NCBI RefSeq assembly: GCF_027270315.1
Contig: NZ_CP114413.1
Location: forward strand, 2,356,001-2,420,000
Length of the DNA stretch: 64,000 bases
Direction: 5' to 3'
Source of the DNA: Streptomyces cinnabarinus
GTDB taxonomy: Bacteria; Actinomycetota; Actinomycetes; Streptomycetales; Streptomycetaceae
The position numbers were made by a program, and so were the translations under genes. Below the pieces are notes generated by a model, which was not told the origin of the DNA, did no database searches, and saw nothing but the letters and a program-made list of their open reading frames with translations. Of this stretch, positions 48,466 through 57,449 are shown piece by piece; position 1 is the stretch's first letter, and each line of letters begins with the position of its first letter.

Positions 48466-50961
48466 GTGATCCGCTACGACGCTCTGGACGCCCTTCCCGT
48501 ACGCAGTGCCCTTCCGGGGCTGACCGACGCTCTGGAGGGGCCCGGCACGGCGGTCCTCGTGGCGCCGCCGGGCACCGGCAAGACCACCCTGGTCCCGCTG
48601 GCGCTCGCGGGCCTGCTGGACGGCGCCTCGCCCGCGCGGAGGGTCGTCGTCGCGGAGCCGCGCCGGATCGCCGCCCGCGCCGCGGCCCGGCGGATGGCGT
48701 GGCTGCTGGGCGAGAAGGTCGGCGGGAGCGTCGGCTACACCGTGCGCGGAGAGCGGGTCGTCGGACGGCACGCGCGCGTGGAGGTCGTCACGACGGGTGT
48801 GCTGGTGCAGCGCCTCCAGCGCGACCAGGAGCTGGCCGGGGTGGACGTCGTCGTCCTCGACGAGTGCCACGAACGCCACCTGGACGCGGACACCGCCGCG
48901 GCCTTCCTCTGGGACGTGCGACAGGCCCTGCGGCCGGAGCTGCGTCTGGTGGCCGCGTCGGCGACGACGGACGCGGCGGGCTGGGCGCGGCTGCTGGGCG
49001 ACGCTCCGGTGGTCGAGGCGGAGGGCGTCTCGCATCCGGTGGAGGTGGAGTGGTCGCCGCCCGCGCGTCCGGTACGGCCGCCGCACGGCATGCGGGTCGA
49101 TCCGGCGCTGCTGACGCATGTGGCGTCGGTGGTGCGGCGGGCGCTGTCCGAGCGGGACGGGGACGTGCTGTGCTTCCTGCCCGGCGTCGGCGAGATCGCG
49201 CGGGTGGCGGGACAGCTGGGCGAGCTGGGCGGGGTGGAAGTGCTCCAGGTGCACGGGCGGGCCCCGGCGGCGGTGCAGGACGCGGTGCTGTCTCCCGGCT
49301 CGGGGCGCCGGGTGGTGCTGGCGACCTCCGTGGCCGAGTCGTCCCTGACGGTCCCCGGGGTCCGGACGGTCGTCGACTCCGGTCTGGCGCGGGAGCCGCG
49401 CGTCGACCACGCGCGCGGGCTGAGCGCGCTGACGACGGTACGGGCCTCGCAGGCGGCGGGGCAGCAGCGGGCGGGCCGGGCCGGGCGTGAGGCGCCGGGA
49501 GCGGTGTACCGCTGCTGGGCTGAGGCGGAGGACGCGCGGCTGCCGCGGTTCCCGTCCCCCGAGATCAAGGTGGCGGACCTGACGGCGTTCGCGTTGCAGA
49601 CGGCGTGCTGGGGAGATCCTTCGGCCGCCGGTCTGGCCCTGTTGGACCCGCCTCCCGCGGGCGCGATGGCGGCTGCCCGCGCGGTGCTGTCGGCGATCGG
49701 GGCGGTGGACGAGTCGGGGCATGCGACCGACCGGGGAGCGCGACTGGCCAGGCTCGGCCTGCACCCCCGCCTAGGGCGGGCGTTGCTGGACACGGCCGCC
49801 GGGGGCGCGGAGGTGGTGGCCCTGCTGTCCGAGGAGGCGCCTCGGGAGTACGGCGACGACCTGGCGGCGGCGCTGCGGGCGGCTCGGCGTGGGGGTGACG
49901 GCTACTCGGGGCGGTGGCGGGCGGAGGTGCGACGGCTGAAAGGTGTCGGCGGGGCTTCGGACTCCGTCGCGGGGGATGACGCGCTGGCCGGAACCGTGGC
50001 GGCGCTGGCGTTTCCCGAGCGCGTCGGCCGGGTCGAGGGCGGGTCGGTGCTGATGGCCTCCGGGACCCGGGCCGAGCTGCGTGAGGGCTCGCCGCTGCGC
50101 GGGGCGCCCTGGCTGGCGGTCGCCGTGGCGGACCGTCCGGTGGGCAAGGGGCACGCGCGTGTGCAGCTCGCTGCGGTGGTGGACGAGGAGACGGCCCGGT
50201 CGGCTGCCGCTCCCCTTTACTCCGAGGGCGAGGAGGTCCACTGGGCGGACGGGGACGTGGTCGCGCGCCGGGTGGAGCGGCTGGGGGCGATCGAGCTGAC
50301 GGTGCGTCCGCTGCGGGACGCCGCCCCCGCTCTCGTACGCGACGCGCTGCTTGAAGGGCTACGGCGGGAGGGGCTCGGTCTGTTGCGGTGGTCGCCGGAC
50401 GCGGTCGTACTGCGGCAGCGGCTGGCGTTTCTGCGGATGCATGTGGGCGACCCATGGCCGGATGTGTCCGACGACGCGCTGCACGCGCGGGTGGACGAGT
50501 GGCTGGAGCCGGAGCTGGGACGGGCGCGGCGGCGGGCGGATCTGGCGCGGATCGATGCGGGGGCGGGGCTCGGGCGGATGCTGCCGTGGGCCTCGGGGGA
50601 GGCGGGGCGCCTGGACGAGCTGGCGCCCGAGCGGCTCACTGTGCCGAGTGGGTCCAGAATCCGGATCGACTACGCCAACCCTGAGCAGCCCGTCCTCGCG
50701 GTGAAGTTGCAGGAGATGTTCGGGCTGCACGAGTCGCCGTCGGTGGCCGGGGTGCCGGTTCTGGTGCACCTGCTGTCCCCCGCGGGGCGCCCTGCCGCGG
50801 TCACGGCCGACCTCGCGTCCTTCTGGAGGGACGGGTACAAGGGTGTGCGGGCGGAGCTGCGGGGGCGGTATCCGAAGCATCCGTGGCCGGAGGATCCGGC
50901 GAGTGCCGAGCCAACTCGGCATACGGCGGCTCGGGCTCGGCGTCAGGCCGGGGGCAGCTGA
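48466..50961 (+). CDS. hrpB: ATP-dependent helicase HrpB
   Basis: DEAH-box-type RNA/DNA helicase of 831 residues. Motif I is VAPPGTGKTTLV, motif Ia VVVAEPRRIAARAAARR, motif II VVLDECHERH (DECH), motif III SATTD, and motif VI QQRAGRAGREAPG. After the helicase core come the winged-helix/ratchet region and the HrpB-specific C-terminal domain (LTVPSGSRIRIDYANPEQPV near the end). The biological role is not settled. GTG start 48466, four bases after the methyltransferase stop. It overlaps the 3' end of the convergent caspase gene by 19 bases. Confidence 0.96.
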   Translation: MIRYDALDALPVRSALPGLTDALEGPGTAVLVAPPGTGKTTLVPLALAGLLDGASPARRVVVAEPRRIAARAAARRMAWLLGEKVGGSVGYTVRGERVVGRHARVEVVTTGVLVQRLQRDQELAGVDVVVLDECHERHLDADTAAAFLWDVRQALRPELRLVAASATTDAAGWARLLGDAPVVEAEGVSHPVEVEWSPPARPVRPPHGMRVDPALLTHVASVVRRALSERDGDVLCFLPGVGEIARVAGQLGELGGVEVLQVHGRAPAAVQDAVLSPGSGRRVVLATSVAESSLTVPGVRTVVDSGLAREPRVDHARGLSALTTVRASQAAGQQRAGRAGREAPGAVYRCWAEAEDARLPRFPSPEIKVADLTAFALQTACWGDPSAAGLALLDPPPAGAMAAARAVLSAIGAVDESGHATDRGARLARLGLHPRLGRALLDTAAGGAEVVALLSEEAPREYGDDLAAALRAARRGGDGYSGRWRAEVRRLKGVGGASDSVAGDDALAGTVAALAFPERVGRVEGGSVLMASGTRAELREGSPLRGAPWLAVAVADRPVGKGHARVQLAAVVDEETARSAAAPLYSEGEEVHWADGDVVARRVERLGAIELTVRPLRDAAPALVRDALLEGLRREGLGLLRWSPDAVVLRQRLAFLRMHVGDPWPDVSDDALHARVDEWLEPELGRARRRADLARIDAGAGLGRMLPWASGEAGRLDELAPERLTVPSGSRIRIDYANPEQPVLAVKLQEMFGLHESPSVAGVPVLVHLLSPAGRPAAVTADLASFWRDGYKGVRAELRGRYPKHPWPEDPASAEPTRHTAARARRQAGGS

Positions 50962-53900
50962 AGGGCGAACAATGCGTTGGCGGTGCCTACGCCGATGATC
51001 TGTTCGTCGACGGGGGCGACGGACCAGATGTCGGCGCCCACATGGACGTTCGCGACGGGGTGTGCGGAGCCGGGTGCGTAGAAGAGGAGCCGTTCGTCGG
51101 AGGTGACGGCGACGAGGACGTCTCGGGCGCCGACGAGGACGAGGTCAAGGATGTCCGTGCCGGACGGAAGCTCCCATTGCTCGGCGTCCCAGGAGTCGGC
51201 CAGGCTCTCGACCGACAGGGACCGCTCACCGGGGCTGTAGCACGCGATCGACGCCCTCCCCTGCCACCGACCCAGGTCGAACACGAAACCGTCGCGCTTC
51301 AGCAGCGGTGGTGTCATCGACCGGTCCGCCCCTTCCTGGGCGAACCGGTGGACCGAGATGCTCTGCGACCCGGTGCCTCGGTGCCATTGGCCGACGCCGA
51401 GCCAGAGGACGTCACCGTCATCCACCGTGCGCAGGCTCATGTCGGTGGAGACCCCGCCGCAAGGCAGTTTCTGGATCTCTTTGCCGGTCAGGTCCCAGAG
51501 CACCACCGCGTCCCGCATGGCGGTTTGCGTCCCGGCCAGCATCCGCCGCTCGCCCAGGCGGACGACGGTCACATTGGACACGACCGCCATCCTCGAGCCG
51601 AGCGGGACGGCGGGCGCCCGGGCGGTGTCCAGAACCCTTGCGGTACGTCGGGAGAGCGCGCCCCGCACCGCGTCGTAGAGCACGAGCGGCAGCCCGGCGT
51701 CAGCGGACCGCCCGAGCCAGCTCGGCTCACGGTCCAGCTCGTCCAGCCGCTCGCCGGTGCGCGGGTCGTAGAGGGTGAGGGGTCCGTTGCTGGTCGCCAG
51801 CACGCGCTCTCCGCCGAACTCGGCGGCGACGCAGTGCTCGCCCAGTCCGTGACGTGTTCGATACGCAGGCTTCCCCTTCCGCTCGTCCGGCAGCAGGTCC
51901 CACACCCGTAGGCCCGGGCCGTTGCCCGCGGTCACCAGTTCCGGACCCGCGCCTGGGCCCTGAACCACCGCCCACGCCTTGACCTTTCCGCCCGTCGGGA
52001 GCTCGGCTCGGGACCAGATGCCCCAGTTCTTCACTGTGACGGACGTTCCGGTGTCCAGCGCGCAGCACGATTCCCCATCCAGGGTGAAGAAACCCAGCCC
52101 TCTGTGAACCCCTGGAAGGAGCCACTCGTGGACCACGCCGCCGTGGCGGAATCCTCGCTCCTGGTAGGAGGCGAACGCCCGCAACCCGTGGGACGTCATG
52201 ACATGGACCTCACCACGCAGCACGCCGAGGCTCTGCACTTCGTTGCCCCGCCCTCTGCACCGGGCTTCGCCCACGACGGACCAGCCCCGCCGGGGGTCGA
52301 GCCGCCAGGTGGCGAGCTGCGCGTTGCGCCGTCGCCACCACGAGGTGTCCGACACCTTCGTCCCTGTGGCGGCGGCCAGGACCACGTGCCCGTCCTGTCT
52401 GCCGAGCGCCACATGGAAGGAGCCACCGGGCCTCGGTTCCGGGAGGCCGTCGATCCGGGTGAGCTCCCGCCCTGTACGGACGTCCACCAGCCGTACCGTG
52501 TGCGACTCCCCGAGGGCGACGACGCAGGCGCCGTCCACCTCGGTCGCGGCCACGGCCTCGGGTCCGGCCGCGCGTGTCCACAGGTCCGGTCCGAGCGACA
52601 GCCCGGTCACCACGTCGGCCACCGATACAGCGAGTGTCCCGGGGTGCCGGGACACTACCAACAACCACGGTTCCTCGGTCTCACCGCATGAGGACACGGC
52701 GAGCACCTCCCCGTCCGTCGGCGGCGAAAGCTCGGTCAGCCCCTCCCCCGTCTCGGGGTCCGACAGGTGTATTCGGCCCTCCTCAACGGTCGCGATGACC
52801 TGCCGCCCCTCCCACTTCACCACGCTGAGGTCCGTCACAACCGTGTCCGAGTCCCCCAGCGCCCGGTAAGGAGCCGACGCCGCATGCGCCCACAGCACCT
52901 CCCACGGGCGGTGGGGGAAACGGGACCGGATCGCCGCGACCAGTGTCTCCGCGTTCTCCTCGAGCGCCCGCATGTGGAGTTGGGCCGCGCGGTCCCCTTC
53001 GTTCAGCCGCTCGGACGCGAGGATCGGCGCGCAGCGCAGGTACGCGGCCCGTGCGGCGACGGACTCCGGGCGGGTGACCACGGACAGGGCCCGCCGCAGC
53101 GCGACCGGCTCCGCCGTCAGCAAGAACTGCGGCTCCAGGACCAGTTCGTCCAGCAGTCCCGCTGCCGCCGCGTGCGTGGCCGCGTGGCCCTTCAGATAGG
53201 GGTCCGCGAGGCTCCAGTCACGCATGCCCTTCTCCACCGGCACCAACTCCAGCAGCGCCCCCGCGATCCGCTCCCCCGTCCCCGCCGCCGCCTGTTCCCG
53301 CAGCGCGTCCGCGAAAGACTCGTGGTACAGCCGGTACACCGACCGCCCCGCCGCATCCGTGTCCTCCACGATCAGCTCGATCAGCTCGCCGCCCGCCGAC
53401 AGCGCCTGTCGGATGTCCTCGGGTCCGACCGGGCTGCCCAGTACCGCCGAGGCCATCGCCTGCCACACCCCCGTCGCGGGCACCCCCTGCCCCTCGGCGA
53501 AGGCCAGCGGCGTGAGCAGGGCGCGGGCCCGTTCCTCCTGGCGGGGCATGCGTTCGCGCAGGGCCCAGCTGAAGGCGGCCTCGACGCCTGGGCGGGCGAT
53601 CTGCTGGGTGAGCGAAGGGAGTTGGCTCTCCCAGCCCTCCGATCCCGTGTCCAGCGGCCGCGGCCTGCGCGCCAGGGGGCGGGCGATCAGGCGGGCGCAC
53701 AGGTAGTTGTCCCCGGCCCGCGCGGACACCGCCACCGCCACCGGTGCCGCCGTCTTCTCCGTGTACGGTCCGCTCGACCCCTCCCCGTCCGGTGCCAGCA
53801 GCAGCTTGCGCGCGTACCGCTCGATGTCGCCGGGGCCCAGCCACCGGGGGTCCGCCAGGTCGATGCGGGTGAAGGAGGGGCCCAGGGCATCCGCCACGTG

Positions 53901-55226
53901 CGGGCGGGCGCCCACCAGCAGCCGTACACACGGCACTTCCCCCAGTTCACGCAGGAACGACCGGGCGATGGCCTGCGGTTCCTCGTCCGCCCCTGCCGTG
54001 CCCGCCTCGTCCAGCGCGTCCACCATGACGACCAGCCGTTCCGTGCGCTCGCCCAGCGCCGTCAGCAGTTCGTGCCGTCCGGCACCCGGCACGCCCGCCG
54101 CGTCGGCCACCCCTGCCACGATGTCGTCCAGCAGCTTGTGCCGGGCGTGGATCGCGGTGTCGATGCCCGAGGCGGGCGTGGGGACCGAGGGGTCCAAGTC
54201 GTCCAGCGCCGCCCGTGCCCGAGGGTCCGACAGCAGCAACAGCCGCCCCAGCAAGGAGGACTTGCCGACCCCCGCGCCACCCGTGACCAGCACGCTCCGC
54301 CCGAGGTCCGGCGAGTCGTCGTCCAGCCACGCCGTCAGCTCGCCCAGCACCGCCGCACGCCCGGTGAAGTACGACGCCGTCCCCGTCGTGACGTCGCTGC
54401 CCCGCCCCCGTGGGTCGAAGTGACTGACCCGCTCCTCCTGGCGCCGGCGCGCCTCGCCGCTCAGCAGCCACACGCGCTGTTCCGCGAGGTCGAGGCCGGC
54501 CGGAGTGCCGGGGGTGTAGCGGGGGTTGGGGAAGAAGGGGGTCTCGCCGTCGGCGATCAGGGTGCCGTGGACGGCCTTCTGGAACTCGCCGCGGGTACGC
54601 AGGGTGCCGTTGATGTGCTGGACGATGTCGCTCAGGTGGAGGTGGCGTTGGTGCGGGCCGCCGAGGAGGGGGTCCGAGACCGCCTCGCGCAGGGCTCCGG
54701 CGAACGCCCCGTCCGTCGCCAGGTCCTGGGGTCCGGCCGCCGCGATGTACGAGAAGTCCGTCATCCTGCTCGCGTCCACCGCCGGGGCGGCCAGGCTCCC
54801 GGCAAGGGCGCGCAGCGCGTCCACGGCGCCCTGACCGGCGTAACACGTATCGAGGATGAGCAGGATCCGGGTCAGGCCGTTCTCGGCGAGGATCTCCACG
54901 ATCCGTTCGGACTCGACGGCGGAGCTGCGCAGTTGGCCGGACTCGCTGTCGCGGCACATCAGGAAGTGGCCCTTGTCGTCGCGTTCGCCGTGGCCGGTGT
55001 AGTAGAGGACGACGACGTCCTCGCTGCGGTCGGCGCGGCGGGCCCAGTCGGCGAGGCCGCGTCTGAGGCCGTCGGCGGTGGGGTTGTGGAGGCGGTCGCC
55101 GTCCTCGTAGCCGAGGCTGCGGAACACCTCGGCCACTGTGTCCATGTCCGGTGCCGCGCGGGGCAGCGGGGGCAGTTCGTGGTCGTAGGAATCGGTGCCG
55201 CTGACGACGACCGTACGGCGGGTCAT
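50943..55226 (-). CDS. Caspase-NTPase-beta-propeller protein (STAND-like)
   Basis: A 1427-residue multidomain protein. Residues 1-250 are a caspase/metacaspase-like peptidase with catalytic His79 in YYTGHGE and Cys128 in LILDTCYAG. Residues about 285-560 are a P-loop NTPase of NACHT/STAND type, with Walker A TGGAGVGKSSLL (316-323) and Walker B VVMVDALDEAG near 400. A helical region (560-760) follows, then about 650 residues rich in beta-strand repeats with VRLVDVRTGRELTRI, LRVWDLLPDE and LTLYDPRTGERLDEL, a WD40-like propeller. Such architectures sense a signal and activate a protease, and related ones act in conflict and cell death; that function here is inference. Its ATG overlaps the upstream hydrolase stop by ATGA. 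No transposon or clear GC shift is visible. Confidence 0.9.
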   Translation of the reverse strand: MTRRTVVVSGTDSYDHELPPLPRAAPDMDTVAEVFRSLGYEDGDRLHNPTADGLRRGLADWARRADRSEDVVVLYYTGHGERDDKGHFLMCRDSESGQLRSSAVESERIVEILAENGLTRILLILDTCYAGQGAVDALRALAGSLAAPAVDASRMTDFSYIAAAGPQDLATDGAFAGALREAVSDPLLGGPHQRHLHLSDIVQHINGTLRTRGEFQKAVHGTLIADGETPFFPNPRYTPGTPAGLDLAEQRVWLLSGEARRRQEERVSHFDPRGRGSDVTTGTASYFTGRAAVLGELTAWLDDDSPDLGRSVLVTGGAGVGKSSLLGRLLLLSDPRARAALDDLDPSVPTPASGIDTAIHARHKLLDDIVAGVADAAGVPGAGRHELLTALGERTERLVVMVDALDEAGTAGADEEPQAIARSFLRELGEVPCVRLLVGARPHVADALGPSFTRIDLADPRWLGPGDIERYARKLLLAPDGEGSSGPYTEKTAAPVAVAVSARAGDNYLCARLIARPLARRPRPLDTGSEGWESQLPSLTQQIARPGVEAAFSWALRERMPRQEERARALLTPLAFAEGQGVPATGVWQAMASAVLGSPVGPEDIRQALSAGGELIELIVEDTDAAGRSVYRLYHESFADALREQAAAGTGERIAGALLELVPVEKGMRDWSLADPYLKGHAATHAAAAGLLDELVLEPQFLLTAEPVALRRALSVVTRPESVAARAAYLRCAPILASERLNEGDRAAQLHMRALEENAETLVAAIRSRFPHRPWEVLWAHAASAPYRALGDSDTVVTDLSVVKWEGRQVIATVEEGRIHLSDPETGEGLTELSPPTDGEVLAVSSCGETEEPWLLVVSRHPGTLAVSVADVVTGLSLGPDLWTRAAGPEAVAATEVDGACVVALGESHTVRLVDVRTGRELTRIDGLPEPRPGGSFHVALGRQDGHVVLAAATGTKVSDTSWWRRRNAQLATWRLDPRRGWSVVGEARCRGRGNEVQSLGVLRGEVHVMTSHGLRAFASYQERGFRHGGVVHEWLLPGVHRGLGFFTLDGESCCALDTGTSVTVKNWGIWSRAELPTGGKVKAWAVVQGPGAGPELVTAGNGPGLRVWDLLPDERKGKPAYRTRHGLGEHCVAAEFGGERVLATSNGPLTLYDPRTGERLDELDREPSWLGRSADAGLPLVLYDAVRGALSRRTARVLDTARAPAVPLGSRMAVVSNVTVVRLGERRMLAGTQTAMRDAVVLWDLTGKEIQKLPCGGVSTDMSLRTVDDGDVLWLGVGQWHRGTGSQSISVHRFAQEGADRSMTPPLLKRDGFVFDLGRWQGRASIACYSPGERSLSVESLADSWDAEQWELPSGTDILDLVLVGARDVLVAVTSDERLLFYAPGSAHPVANVHVGADIWSVAPVDEQIIGVGTANALFALQLPPA

Positions 55227-56074
55227 GGCCGGAGTCCGGCTGCTACGGCGGCTCCGGTCGGCGCGGCGGTGAGGTGGGGGACGATGTCGTGGGCGTGGCT
55301 GCCGTTGTCGATCAGTACGTCCACCACACGGCCGCCGTCAGGGGACTTGAAGAGCGGGGACAGTTCCTTGGTCAGGGCCACTACGTCCGCTCGGTCGCAG
55401 ATGTTCGTCCACTCGCGCAGAACCGGCGGCCAGGTCGCGCTCGGGCGCAGGCGGTCCAGGACCACGCCGGGGATGCCGAGCGGGGAGCCGAGGGTCACCA
55501 GGGCGCGCACCGGCCACTCGGGGTGCGCGCACAGGGCCTCGTAGGCGATGACGCTGCCGAGGGAGTGGGCGACCAGGACCCGGGTGTCGTCGGTGACCGC
55601 CTCCGCGACACTGCACTGGACACGGTCACGGGTCTCGTCCTCGGTGAGGTAGCGGCGGACCTGCTTGAGGATGCCGATGAGGAAGCGGTCGGTGAAGCGG
55701 GACGGCAGGAGGCGGCTGATCGCGTGCAGGGCGCGTTGCACGGTCTGCGGGGTCGTGGCCTTCGTCGTCGCGGCAGATGACGGTGGTGGGACTCTGTCGG
55801 GGGCTGTGCGGGCCGCCTCCTGCCACCACGCCATCAGCAGGTCGGTTTCCAGGCCCTCGGTCACATCTCGGTGCGTCCAGGGGTAGTCGTCGCTCTTCGC
55901 ACCGGCGGGTCGGAACCAGTGGCCGTAGAACGCCACTTCGATGTCCTCGGGCTTCAACTCCGGTGCGGCCGCCGCCCTCATGCCGTCCCGCAGCGCCGGC
56001 GCCACTCCCCCGTGCAGCGTGTGCGGTCCCAGGTACTGCTTCCCGATGCCGTGTACGACGACGACCTTGGCCAT
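55223..56074 (-). CDS. Alpha/beta-hydrolase (lipase/esterase-like) paired with the caspase protein
   Basis: A 283-residue protein opening with VVVHGIGKQYLG, a lipase-type oxyanion segment. The nucleophile elbow is LVAHSLGSVIAYEA (Ser171), VTLGSPLGIPG follows, and the acid and His are likely Asp230 (CDRADVV) and His260 or His262 (NGSHAHDIV). It has no signal peptide or membrane helix, so it acts inside the cell. It lies first in a two-gene operon, with ATGA overlap to the caspase-NTPase-propeller gene, suggesting that the two products interact. It may be the effector (phospholipase or esterase) of the pair; this is inference. Confidence 0.85.
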   Translation of the reverse strand: MAKVVVVHGIGKQYLGPHTLHGGVAPALRDGMRAAAAPELKPEDIEVAFYGHWFRPAGAKSDDYPWTHRDVTEGLETDLLMAWWQEAARTAPDRVPPPSSAATTKATTPQTVQRALHAISRLLPSRFTDRFLIGILKQVRRYLTEDETRDRVQCSVAEAVTDDTRVLVAHSLGSVIAYEALCAHPEWPVRALVTLGSPLGIPGVVLDRLRPSATWPPVLREWTNICDRADVVALTKELSPLFKSPDGGRVVDVLIDNGSHAHDIVPHLTAAPTGAAVAAGLRP

Positions 56075-56139
56075 GACTGCGGCCTCCCCCGATGCTGCGT
56101 GCGCCAGTCATGCGGGATCGTACAACTCGGGCGCGGCGC

Positions 56140-57132
56140 TCAGGCGTTGACCGGTTCCGGCTCCGTGGCCCGGGTGGGGGCCGGGTCCCCGGGCCGGCGG
56201 TTGCGGGCCTCCAGGTAGAGCGCGAGGGAGAGCAGGAGGATGCCGAGGGTCAGGAAGCCCCAGGGGAGGTACGACGTCATCAGCAGGACCAGGGTGCGGT
56301 TGGACTTGACCAGGTCGACGGTGTAGTCGATGTAGTCCTCGCGCATCTTCACGTGCCCGGCGAACGCGGTGACCTTGTCGCGGTCGCCGAGGAGCGTGCC
56401 GCCGCGCAGTTCCTCCTTGTGGATCTCCTCGCCGTAGACGGGGGCGCCGGTGAGGGGTTCGACCCAGAACTTGCGGACGGTGGTGTACCAGCGGGTGGTG
56501 CCGGTGTCGGCGAGGGACTCCCGGGAGACGCCGTCGACGGGGAGCTTCTTGGGGTAGGGCACCTTCGTCCACGGGATGGTCTGCTCGAAGTAGTAGACCT
56601 CGACGCCGCGGAAGTCCTGGGTGCCCTTGTAGTGGATCGGGGCCGAGGTGCGGGTCTGGGCGTCGAAGTACTCGTAGGACCGCTTCTCCGTCAGGAACGG
56701 CCACTTGAACTCGATGCCCTCGCGGCGCACGGGGTCGCCGTCGACCATCTCGCCGGTGGCGTGCACGGGTTCCTGGGTGTGGGCGTCGAAGATGTAGCGC
56801 TCGGGGATCTGGGAGACCATCTCGCCGTCGGGGCCCTCGACATAGGACAGCCCGTCCCAGACCACGACGTCCCGGCCGGCCGTCCTCTCGATCTTCTCGG
56901 AGGCCTCCACGTTGCCCTTGAGGGTCTGCACGATGGTGACCTTGGAGACCTTGCGCGCCTTCATCGTGCCGTAGTCGAGGAGGGTGGCGTCCTTGGCCTC
57001 CAGGACCATGTCCTGGTACTGGTTCGCGGGGATCTTGGCCAGGCGCGGGAAGGCGTACCAGCGCAGCATCGGGGACAGCGCGGCGAAGAACACGGCGAAA
57101 GCGAGCAGGATCAGACTGGCCTTGCGGCTCAT
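56140..57132 (-). CDS. DUF3068 (PorA family) membrane-anchored protein
   Basis: A 330-residue protein with an N-terminal signal anchor (ASLILLAFAVFFAALSPML), an extracellular domain of about 260 residues and a C-terminal helix (YLPWGFLTLGILLLSLALYL) ending in a basic-acidic tail. The extracellular part contains VVVWDGLSYVEGPDGEMVSQ, GIEFKWPFLTEKRSYEYFD and TRWYTTVRKFWVEPLTGAPV, typical of DUF3068. Function unknown; it is conserved in mycolic-acid-free and mycolic-acid actinobacteria. GGGAGG precedes the ATG. Confidence 0.92.
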   Translation of the reverse strand: MSRKASLILLAFAVFFAALSPMLRWYAFPRLAKIPANQYQDMVLEAKDATLLDYGTMKARKVSKVTIVQTLKGNVEASEKIERTAGRDVVVWDGLSYVEGPDGEMVSQIPERYIFDAHTQEPVHATGEMVDGDPVRREGIEFKWPFLTEKRSYEYFDAQTRTSAPIHYKGTQDFRGVEVYYFEQTIPWTKVPYPKKLPVDGVSRESLADTGTTRWYTTVRKFWVEPLTGAPVYGEEIHKEELRGGTLLGDRDKVTAFAGHVKMREDYIDYTVDLVKSNRTLVLLMTSYLPWGFLTLGILLLSLALYLEARNRRPGDPAPTRATEPEPVNA

Positions 57133-57173
57133 CTCGGCCTCCCTCCCGGGCGGTTACGGGCGTGTGGGCACCG

Positions 57174-57308
57174 TTACGGGTGTGCGGGCACCGTCGTCAG
57201 CATCGGCTTCGGGGAGGTCTCGCCGGTCGGCGCGCCCAGCGCGGTGAGGGTGAACACCAGGGCGAGCGCGACGGCGAGACCGGTCGCGGCGGCGATCAGG
57301 GCGCGCAC
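57174..57308 (-). CDS. SPW_0924-family small membrane peptide (44 aa)
   Basis: A 44-residue peptide too short to show up in usual ORF lists. GTG 57308 has GGGGAGG four bases upstream. It reads MRALIAAATGLAVALALVFT then LTALGAPTGETSPK, an N-terminal signal anchor followed by a short polar tail (PMLTTVPAHP). I recognise this as a small conserved Streptomyces family with no known role. It lies 41 bases upstream of the DUF3068 gene on the same strand, so it is probably cotranscribed with it. Confidence 0.75.
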   Translation of the reverse strand: MRALIAAATGLAVALALVFTLTALGAPTGETSPKPMLTTVPAHP

Positions 57309-57391
57309 GGTGCCTCCCCACGGACCGGAGCTGATAGGTCGTCAGGTCCGGCACCGTAGCAACGGGCGGGCGAGATGAGAACACGTCGCAC

Positions 57392-57438
57392 ACGACGACG
57401 GCGGCGCCCTCCGCCGGGGAGGGCGCCGCCGTCGTCGT
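57392..57438 (-). terminator. Terminator of the lytic transglycosylase gene
   Basis: A perfect 21-bp stem (ACGACGACGGCGGCGCCCTC plus C with its complement) around a 5-base loop. It starts 11 bases after the transglycosylase stop codon. No T-run follows. Confidence 0.85.
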
Positions 57439-57449
57439 ACCGAAGGGGT

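Noticed and set aside
47564..48469. Alternative 301-codon frame starting MTVAMTAAVTG over the methyltransferase gene
   Set aside because: Its product is Arg/Gly-rich without domains. The methyltransferase motifs are in a different frame.
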